NCBI RefSeq assembly: GCF_003122385.1
Contig: NZ_CP029255.1
Coordinates: 5,456,001-5,520,000, forward strand
Direction: 5' to 3'
Origin: Flavobacterium crocinum
GTDB lineage: Bacteria; Bacteroidota; Bacteroidia; Flavobacteriales; Flavobacteriaceae
DNA length: 64,000 nt
The translations under genes were made by a program, and so were the position numbers. Positions 52,283 through 58,075 of this stretch are shown piece by piece. Each line of letters starts with the position of its first letter. The first letter of the stretch is position 1. The notes beneath the pieces were generated by a model. The model did no database searches and was not told where the DNA came from. It saw nothing but the letters and a program-made list of their open reading frames with translations.

Positions 52283-54523
52283 TTAATCCACCAATAATTG
52301 CGTCACCACTGCTGGATTCATCGCCCATTGCGCTGTATAAACCTCATCGGCAATTTCATTTTCGGTGATTGTCAAACCTTGAGCTTCCGCTTTAAGCTGT
52401 AACAAATTACCAATATTCAATTTGCTGTTTAGTTTTGACAACAACGCCTGAATTCCTTTGAAATCCAAACCACCAACAACCTGACCTCCGAAAGTCATCT
52501 CCAACCAAACGATTTCTCTTTTGGCTACATCCAACACTCCAAAAACCAAACCTTTAGCAACATTCTGCGTCACACGAACCTGATGATCTACACACGACGG
52601 ATCGTAGGCAACACCTGTTTTCTCTGAAATTTTCATCGGGTGTTTGCTGTTCATCCAACCTACTATTAAATTTGGCGTAATACTTCCGTTGCTGTACGCG
52701 TTGCAGGTAAAAGTTACAAATTTAGCTTTGGCTTTCGCCAATTCGTCGATGTTGATGTTGATATATTCGGCTGTTCCAATTTGATTCGGAATGCTTCGGA
52801 TATCTCCACTATGCTGACAACCTGTTGTGGTTAATCGGCTGAAAGAACAAATATCGGCTTTATCCTCATAAGCGATATGACAGCTTAAATCCATATCTAA
52901 ATGTTGCGCTGGCAAATCTTTACCCCATTGCATAAACAATCGCACTTCGTTACCTTCAATTGGGAAACGTGTTCCCATTAAAGCAACTGGCAAATCTTGA
53001 ACTGTTTCACTTCGATCTCCTATAGAAACCGGAATATTAAACAATTGCGGATCGATATAGATAGTTTTGTTGGTGTTCGCAATTTTTGCAAATCGTTTTT
53101 TCATGGCCAAAAGACACAATTCTTCGATTTGATTTTTCATTGCTTCCAACTGCACATCAGCATACAACTTCAATAAAGCGTTGGCTTCAATTCGTTTGTT
53201 TGTTCCACCCAAAGGTTTCACACTTCTCTGCATGTTTTTATCAAAATAATTTTGAGCATACATATTCAAAGTAAACACCAATCGAGCCGGAACTTTATCG
53301 ATGATTTCTTCAAAATGAGCAATAGTTTCCTCTGCTCCAAACCATAACATATTGGAGAATAACGAACGAGCAAATAATCCTGGACGTTGTTTCAATAATC
53401 CAAATGTTTTATCGGCATCAAATTTCAATCTTGACGAATCTACTTTGCTTTGCCAAACATCGTACACTTGGTTGTAGAATACATCCATTAAAAAGTTCAA
53501 TTTTTCGAACCCTTTTCTTTTACTGTATTCTGCCAAACGCAACGCTCGGATAAAACGAACCCACATTCCTCTTTTTGGATGCATGGTTTCGCACATGGCT
53601 TCAACGTCCATATCCATATTGTTCAGCCAGTTTGCTACCATTAAACATTCTTTTCGGGAATATTTAAGCTTTAAATCTTTTTGAGATGAAATTCTCGCCT
53701 GAACGCTTGTATCTAAAACATTATGGAAATGCTGTGCATTTTTTGTTGTTCTTTTGATAATCGTTTTTGGTTCGATAATTTGAAGCATTCCTGTGTTTTT
53801 ATACCACAAGTATCGTAAAATATCGGTTGGTGTTTTTAAAAACTGAGACGCTTGGTCTTCTTTACCGTTTTCGATCAAAAGATCAATTACCAGCATTAAA
53901 GTTTCCTTCATTGCTACTTCGGTTTTTGGTAAAGGCAAATAGTGCATCGCCATTTTTAAACTATCTATCTGAGTAGCGTCTAAAGCGGTTTTAGATTGCA
54001 ATAATGATATATAAAAATCATTTAAATCTTTTTCTGTCCACAATTCAAGCACTTTCAGTTTGCTTCCTTGTCCGATATTTTCCAGTTTTCCAAATTCAAA
54101 CGGAGTTCCGCAGAATGGGCAACCGTTGTATCTTTCTAATGGAAAAGTATTATCTGGGATAATATGTCCGCATTGTAATTTAGTTCCGTTTTTAGTCTGA
54201 AAAATGTTTCCGAAAAACGTTATGATATGATCTACAACAGATTCATTGGTTGGAATATTCCATTCTTTTACCAATGGTGTCCAGTTTTTATCTGTTCCTA
54301 AAACTTCTCTTAGAACTTCTAAAACCTCGATTTTATATTTTGGGTTTACGTTGTTTAAAGCATGAAGCAAAGATTCAGAAAATGTAAATCCAAGTTTTGA
54401 AACATTGGCTAACAAAACGGATGTTGTTCCGGATAAATTTTTAACATCATTCGTAATCATTTCTGATGGAATGAAAATAGCATTTTGACGTAAACTGATT
54501 TTTAATAATTCTTTTGTTTTCAT
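52283..54523 (-). CDS. Zinc-finger/RING-like plus TerD-like protein (MXAN_6230/SCO0854-like)
   Basis: 746 residues, no signal peptide. A zinc-binding site C118-x-H120 ... C135-x2-C138 (LQCGHIIPDNTFPLERYNGC) looks like a short RING or ribbon. The middle (~200-510) is helical, HEAT-like (HPKRGMWVRFIRALRLAEYS). The C-terminal ~220 residues resemble TerD: HLDMDLSCHIAYEDKADICS, GCQHSGDIRSIP, and INIDELAKAKAKFVTFTCNA. Proteins of the MXAN_6230/SCO0854 type have this make-up, and it may be a scaffold for RNA repair. Its leader carries a tRNA-like RNA and five structured repeats under two operators, the same plan as the SPFH gene. Confidence 0.7.
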   Translation of the reverse strand: MKTKELLKISLRQNAIFIPSEMITNDVKNLSGTTSVLLANVSKLGFTFSESLLHALNNVNPKYKIEVLEVLREVLGTDKNWTPLVKEWNIPTNESVVDHIITFFGNIFQTKNGTKLQCGHIIPDNTFPLERYNGCPFCGTPFEFGKLENIGQGSKLKVLELWTEKDLNDFYISLLQSKTALDATQIDSLKMAMHYLPLPKTEVAMKETLMLVIDLLIENGKEDQASQFLKTPTDILRYLWYKNTGMLQIIEPKTIIKRTTKNAQHFHNVLDTSVQARISSQKDLKLKYSRKECLMVANWLNNMDMDVEAMCETMHPKRGMWVRFIRALRLAEYSKRKGFEKLNFLMDVFYNQVYDVWQSKVDSSRLKFDADKTFGLLKQRPGLFARSLFSNMLWFGAEETIAHFEEIIDKVPARLVFTLNMYAQNYFDKNMQRSVKPLGGTNKRIEANALLKLYADVQLEAMKNQIEELCLLAMKKRFAKIANTNKTIYIDPQLFNIPVSIGDRSETVQDLPVALMGTRFPIEGNEVRLFMQWGKDLPAQHLDMDLSCHIAYEDKADICSFSRLTTTGCQHSGDIRSIPNQIGTAEYININIDELAKAKAKFVTFTCNAYSNGSITPNLIVGWMNSKHPMKISEKTGVAYDPSCVDHQVRVTQNVAKGLVFGVLDVAKREIVWLEMTFGGQVVGGLDFKGIQALLSKLNSKLNIGNLLQLKAEAQGLTITENEIADEVYTAQWAMNPAVVTQLLVD

Positions 54524-54581
54524 TTTTTTAATTTTTAAAATTTAGATAATGGTGCTTCTGAGTTCTACCTAAAAGATTTTT

Positions 54582-54601
54582 GAAGTAAGAAACACTTGAC
54601 C
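54582..54601 (-). repeat. GGTCAA-N7-TTACTTC element, unit 5
   Basis: N7 = GTGTTTC on the minus strand. It can pair over seven positions (one G-U) with GAAGCAC at 54558-54552, 30 nt downstream. Confidence 0.75.
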
Positions 54602-54659
54602 TGAAATTTGAGTGTAATGAATTAGCTGATTCAAATTGGAAGTTTGCGGGTTTCCCCAA

Positions 54660-54679
54660 GAAGTAAGCTAATTTTGACC
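54660..54679 (-). repeat. GGTCAA-N7-TTACTTC element, unit 4
   Basis: N7 = AATTAGC. With the next base it pairs 8 bp (AATTAGCT / AGCTAATT) with 54627-54620. A GGG-GAAA-CCC hairpin lies in the 40-nt interior. Confidence 0.8.
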
Positions 54680-54714
54680 CTCGTTTTTTTATTAATGATG
54701 ATTTTAAAACTATG

Positions 54715-54731
54715 TTCGGATTCGAACCGAA
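54715..54731 (-). ncRNA. Isolated T-arm-like hairpin within the leader array
   Basis: TTCGG-TTCGAAT-CCGAA, a perfect T-stem with a standard T-loop, inside the region enclosed by the N7 pairing of unit 3 (TTAAAAC 54759-54753 with GTTTTAA 54710-54704). Together these form an acceptor-like stem plus T-arm, a minimal tRNA half. Confidence 0.6.
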
Positions 54732-54745
54732 AGTAGCCGTTGTCT

Positions 54746-54765
54746 GAAGTAAGTTTTAATTGACC
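54746..54765 (-). repeat. GGTCAA-N7-TTACTTC element, unit 3
   Basis: N7 = TTAAAAC; an exact 7-bp complement GTTTTAA lies at 54710-54704, enclosing the T-arm-like hairpin. Confidence 0.8.
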
Positions 54766-54773
54766 ATTAATTG

Positions 54774-54890
54774 TGGAGCAGGTGGGATTCGAACCCACGA
54801 CACGGACATTAAAAGTGTAAGAAGTAAATTTTGATTGACCTTTGATTGATAATTTCAAAACTACCTGCTCTACCACTGAGCTACTGCCCC
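54774..54890 (-). ncRNA. tRNA-Lys-like RNA with a ~40-nt insertion before the anticodon loop
   Basis: Minus strand, normal (not permuted) order: acceptor GGGGCAG / CTGCTCC, TA, D-arm GCTC-AGTGGTA-GAGC, then an insertion with hairpin GTTTTGA / TCAAAAT and repeat unit 2. Then comes an anticodon-like arm ACA-CTTTTAA-TGT (anticodon TTT, Lys), variable CGTGTC region, T-arm GTGGG-TTCGAAT-CCCAC and discriminator A. Total 117 nt instead of ~73. The anticodon stem has only 3 bp. It is in the leader of the TerD-like gene. It could be a disrupted tRNA, an intron-bearing tRNA or a purpose-built tRNA mimic. Confidence 0.65.
54821..54840 (-). repeat. GGTCAA-N7-TTACTTC element, unit 2 (inside the tRNA-Lys-like RNA)
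   Basis: N7 = TCAAAAT; it pairs with GTTTTGA upstream at 54861-54855 (one G-U), unlike units 3-5, which pair downstream. Confidence 0.75.
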
Positions 54891-54949
54891 AATTATGATT
54901 ATAAAATAAAAAGGTAATCGTATAAGTGTGTACATTGGAAAGTGTTTTC

Positions 54950-54969
54950 GAAGTAACTCAAACTTGACC
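54950..54969 (-). repeat. GGTCAA-N7-TTACTTC element, unit 1
   Basis: N7 = GTTTGAG. Only a 5-bp complement (CAAAC) is found upstream at ~54999-55003. Downstream, ACACTTT-CCAATGT resembles the anticodon region ACACTTTTAATGT of the tRNA-Lys-like RNA. Confidence 0.65.
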
Positions 54970-55031
54970 TGTTTTATTTTTTTCTATTTCTATGAACGTT
55001 TGTTTTTATTTCTAAACAAAGATTTCTAAAC

Positions 55032-55055
55032 TAGTGCGCAGTTATTTTGCGTAGT
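55032..55055. promoter_or_regulatory. RNA-repair operator, copy 4 (proximal to the tRNA-like array)
   Basis: Core TGCGCA-GTTATTT-TGCGTA. On the minus strand TTTAGAAATCTTTG follows (a -7-like box). It is the nearer of two tandem copies before the array and TerD-like gene. Confidence 0.8.
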
Positions 55056-55120
55056 AAAATTTTTGTTTCATTTTTTAGAAATACTATTTGTTTTATTTCC
55101 TGAACAAAGATTTCAAAACC

Positions 55121-55143
55121 ACTACGCAATTATTTTGCGCAGT
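55121..55143. promoter_or_regulatory. RNA-repair operator, copy 5 (distal)
   Basis: ACTACGCAA / TTGCGCAGT with spacer TTATT. On the minus strand TTTTGAAATCTTTG follows. It lies 89 bp from copy 4 and 295 bp before the divergent HD-hydrolase gene, so it could serve both directions. Confidence 0.8.
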
Positions 55144-55189
55144 AAAAAAAGAATTTTAAATTTGAGTAAAATATTAATTTGAAAAAAAC

Positions 55190-55395
55190 GCGTAAGTCCC
55201 AGAGGGACGGTATATTTATAGCTATTTTTTATGAACGTTTGAAGAGCCCCCAGCGGGGTGACATATTTATATTGTTGAACATAAAAGCCGAATGTGTCGC
55301 TCCACTGGAGCTTTTTTAACTGTCATATATAAATTGCTATAAATATTTCGCTCTTCCAGAGCTTTCTACTGTGCCCAATTCAATTTCTATAAATA
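55190..55395. repeat. Short GC-rich palindromes (GTCCC-AGA-GGGAC type)
   Basis: GTCCCAGAGGGAC, GCCCCCAGCGGGGTG, GCTCCACTGGAGC and GCTCTTCCAGAGC are spaced through the gap and followed by ATATTTATA-type tracts. They look like REP units of the Bacteroidota. No gene is seen in this ~290-bp gap. Confidence 0.75.
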
Positions 55396-55437
55396 TTGGC
55401 TCCGCTAAAGCTTTTCAAATATTAAATAAAAAACAAG

Positions 55438-56052
55438 ATGAATTTAAAGCAAATTTATTCTCATTTACTTTCGAATATTGGCTTTTCAGCAAATGAAATT
55501 CAGCAAAACTGGTTGGATTTAGAAAAGGCATATTCCAAAAAATCAAGGCATTATCACAATCTCACACATTTAAAAGAAATGATTGAAAGTTTTGAACTCT
55601 ATCGAGACAAACTTCAAAATCCAAACGAAATATTATTTTCTATTTTTTATCATGATTTTGTTTATTCGGCTTCAAAAAAAGATAATGAATCCAAAAGTGC
55701 TAAGTATGCTTTGTCAATTTTACCTGAAAATAGCAATCTAAATAAACAATTAGTTTTTGATGCAATCTGCGCAACGCAACAGCATCAGCAAAATGCAATT
55801 GAAGATATTAATTGGTTAATTGATTTTGATTTGAAAATCCTCACTAAAGATTGGGATGATTACAAAATCTATTTCGAACAAATTCGGAAAGAATATCGCA
55901 TTTATCCTGATTTTCTATACAAACCTGGACGCGCAAAAGCGTTGAAGCATTTTTTGGAAAATGAGTTTATTTTTAAGACTGATGCGTTTAGAGGTTTGTA
56001 TGAAGAGAAAGCGAGAGCGAATATTGAAAAAGAAATAGAGTTATTAAGCTAA
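55438..56052 (+). CDS. HD-superfamily metal-dependent phosphohydrolase
   Basis: 204 residues, single HD domain: RHYHNLTHLKEM (H40 region), FYHDFVYS (His72-Asp73), CATQQHQQ and late Asp in INWLIDFDLKIL. This fits the COG4339 group of predicted phosphohydrolases, which are often near RNA- or nucleotide-processing genes. ATG start. It is divergent from the TerD-like unit, with operator copy 5 between them, and 260 bp before the WYL regulator. Removal of a 2',3'-cyclic phosphate or a nucleotide signal is a guess. Confidence 0.82.
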   Translation: MNLKQIYSHLLSNIGFSANEIQQNWLDLEKAYSKKSRHYHNLTHLKEMIESFELYRDKLQNPNEILFSIFYHDFVYSASKKDNESKSAKYALSILPENSNLNKQLVFDAICATQQHQQNAIEDINWLIDFDLKILTKDWDDYKIYFEQIRKEYRIYPDFLYKPGRAKALKHFLENEFIFKTDAFRGLYEEKARANIEKEIELLS

Positions 56053-56117
56053 AAATTGAATCTCGCAAAGTCGCAGAGTCGCAAAGTTTTTATTTAAAGT
56101 ATTAATTAAACGCCCAG

Positions 56118-56222
56118 TTTGTCATCCTGAGGAACGAAGGATCACACAAGAAACTCTACAAAGATTGGCGATTCTCTTTGAGGAATATTGGATGTGATCC
56201 TTCGTTCCTCAGGATGACAAAA
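56118..56222. repeat. Full GTCATCCTGAGGAACGAAGG palindromic element
   Basis: Arms TTTGTCATCCTGAGGAACGA and TCGTTCCTCAGGATGACAAA, each continued to ~29 bp. The loop carries AAACTCTACAAAGATTGGCG. Flanked by short CTCGCAAAGTCGCAGAG and TTAATCTGTGGC repeats. Confidence 0.93.
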
Positions 56223-56311
56223 AAATAGCAAATCATTTTAATCGTTTTAATCTGTGGCATAAAAAATAAAGTCTTAGCGTCCTCGTGCCTTTGTGGCAAA
56301 ACAACAGAAAA

Positions 56312-57349
56312 ATGTCACAAAACAAAAACGCCTTAATACGCTACAAAACGATTGACAAATGCCTTCAGAATAAATACCGGCAATGGACACTCGAAGATTT
56401 AATCGAAGAATGTTCTGAAGCTCTATTTGAATATGAAGGACGACAGAACCCAATCAGCAAACGAACGATTCAGATGGATATTCAGCTGATGCGAAGTGAA
56501 AAACTCGGTTATAATGCGCCAATCGTAGTTTACGACAAAAAGTATTATAAATATGAAGACGAAGATTTTTCGATAACCGATATTCCACTGACGGAAACCG
56601 ATATGAATGTTTTGACCGAAACGGTTTCGATGTTGAAACAATTTAAGGATTTCTCTTTATTTAATGATGTTTCGGATATTCTACAACGATTAGAGGACAA
56701 AATCTATTCAGAAAAGTCCAATACCAATCCTGTAATCTATCTCGATAAAAATGAAAAACTAAAAGGTTTACATTATCTGGACGAAATATATCAGGCGATT
56801 ATCAAAAAAATAGTTCTGGTTATTACCTATAAATCTTTTAAATCAAAAGACGAAAGTAAATTCCATTTTCATCCGTTTATATTGAAGGAATTCAACAACC
56901 GCTGGTTTTTGATCGGGAAGAAAAAAGCCTCACAGCCTATAACCAATTTGGCTTTGGACAGAATCATTTCTATTGATTACGATTTTAATCATCCTTATTT
57001 AGAAGAAGATTTTGATGCCGATGATTATTATAAGGATGTAATTGGCGTAACAGTGAATTCAGGATTAAACGCAAGACGTATTGAAATATGGGTTGATGCT
57101 TCGAATGCTCCTTATGTACTCACAAAACCTTTGCATACTTCTCAGCGATTAATAAAGGAAAATGAAGACGGGAGCGTTATTATACATATATATGTAATCC
57201 CAAATTATGAAATGGAAAGGCTTTTATTAGGTTTTGGAAGCTGTTTGGAGATTTTAAGACCAGAAAGTCTGAGAAATCGTATGAAAAAGACCCTTCAGAA
57301 TGCTATTTCGCGCTACGATTCTGACGAACGAATTGAAAAAAACGCATAA
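56312..57349 (+). CDS. WYL-domain transcriptional regulator (HTH-WYL)
   Basis: 345 residues from the ATG at 56312; nine residues upstream are inside a repeat and are rejected. The N-terminal winged HTH is at ~1-75 (TLEDLIEECSEALFEYEGRQ; SKRTIQMDIQLMRSEKLGYN). The WYL domain is at ~140-225 (VLVITYKSFKSKDESKFHFH; FILKEFNNRWFLIGKKK). The WCX C-terminal extension follows (ARRIEIWVDASNAPYVLTKP). WYL regulators sense nucleic-acid or small-molecule ligands and control DNA- and RNA-damage systems. It is the only regulator in locus B, so it is the best candidate to bind the five palindromes. Confidence 0.9.
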   Translation: MSQNKNALIRYKTIDKCLQNKYRQWTLEDLIEECSEALFEYEGRQNPISKRTIQMDIQLMRSEKLGYNAPIVVYDKKYYKYEDEDFSITDIPLTETDMNVLTETVSMLKQFKDFSLFNDVSDILQRLEDKIYSEKSNTNPVIYLDKNEKLKGLHYLDEIYQAIIKKIVLVITYKSFKSKDESKFHFHPFILKEFNNRWFLIGKKKASQPITNLALDRIISIDYDFNHPYLEEDFDADDYYKDVIGVTVNSGLNARRIEIWVDASNAPYVLTKPLHTSQRLIKENEDGSVIIHIYVIPNYEMERLLLGFGSCLEILRPESLRNRMKKTLQNAISRYDSDERIEKNA

Positions 57350-57520
57350 TTTTTTATATAATAAGGAATTTAATGCTTTTTAAAAACCAAAAAGAGATTT
57401 TTACTGCATTAAAAATGTTAAAATTTAAAAAAAGAATAGTATATTACACTTAAAATAAACAACCAAAACCCTCTAAATCAGGGATATTTTATAACTAACC
57501 AAAAAATTATTAAAAAATTA

Positions 57521-57532
57521 TATGCATGCATA
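57521..57532. promoter_or_regulatory. Probable MarR operator (TATGCATGCATA)
   Basis: A perfect 12-bp palindrome directly before the -7 box of the MarR gene. The position, between -33 and -7, suits a repressor. Autoregulation is inferred. Confidence 0.6.
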
Positions 57533-57544
57533 GTATTTTTTAAT

Positions 57545-57552
57545 TATATTTG
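57545..57552 (+). promoter_or_regulatory. -7 box of the marR-fadN-fadA-fadE unit
   Basis: TATATTTG matches TAnnTTTG, 18 bp before the MarR start codon. No clear TTTG at -33 is seen, which would fit a regulated promoter. Confidence 0.6.
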
Positions 57553-57570
57553 AAATCGATATAGTTACCT

Positions 57571-58029
57571 ATGAAAGACAAAACGATAGATTATATTTTA
57601 AGAGCGACATGGCAGGCTGTTTCAAGAATGTATAATGAAGAGGCCGCTAAATATGATGCAACAATGGCAACGGGATTTGCTCTTTTAAGTATGGACAAAG
57701 AAGAAGGAACACCATCGACCGCTTTAGGCCCTAGAATGGGCATGGAAGCAACCAGCTTAACAAGAACACTTAAATCTATGGAAGAAAAAGGTTTAATAGT
57801 TCGCAAAAAAAACCCAAGTGACGGCCGAGGTGTTTTGATCTACCTTACTGAGTTTGGAAAAGAAAAAAGAGATTTATCTAAAAATACAGTTTTGAAGTTT
57901 AACGAAACCGTTAGAAAACATGTTTCAGAAGAAAAGCTGAATCATTTTATCGAAGTTTCTGAAATCATCAACGAACTGATTCACGATAAAAACATATTTA
58001 ATCAAACAGAAAACACAGAAAAAGAATAG
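57571..58029 (+). CDS. MarR-family transcriptional regulator of beta-oxidation genes
   Basis: 152 residues. The winged HTH is clear: LGPRMGMEATSLTRTLKSME (recognition helix, ~48-68) and a wing with KKNPSDGRGVLIYLTEFG (~74-92). It lies 46 bp before fadN on the same strand. A perfect palindrome lies in its promoter. It probably represses the operon until a fatty acyl-CoA or similar ligand is present. Confidence 0.9.
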   Translation: MKDKTIDYILRATWQAVSRMYNEEAAKYDATMATGFALLSMDKEEGTPSTALGPRMGMEATSLTRTLKSMEEKGLIVRKKNPSDGRGVLIYLTEFGKEKRDLSKNTVLKFNETVRKHVSEEKLNHFIEVSEIINELIHDKNIFNQTENTEKE

Positions 58030-58075
58030 TCTTAAAAAAACATTCTTTTTCTCCTACAAACAAATAATAACAAGT

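Noticed and set aside
54631..54876. Open frame of 81 codons across the tRNA-like array (minus strand)
   Set aside because: It runs through a cloverleaf, a T-arm and three repeat units; composition follows the RNA elements, and it has no sensible start.
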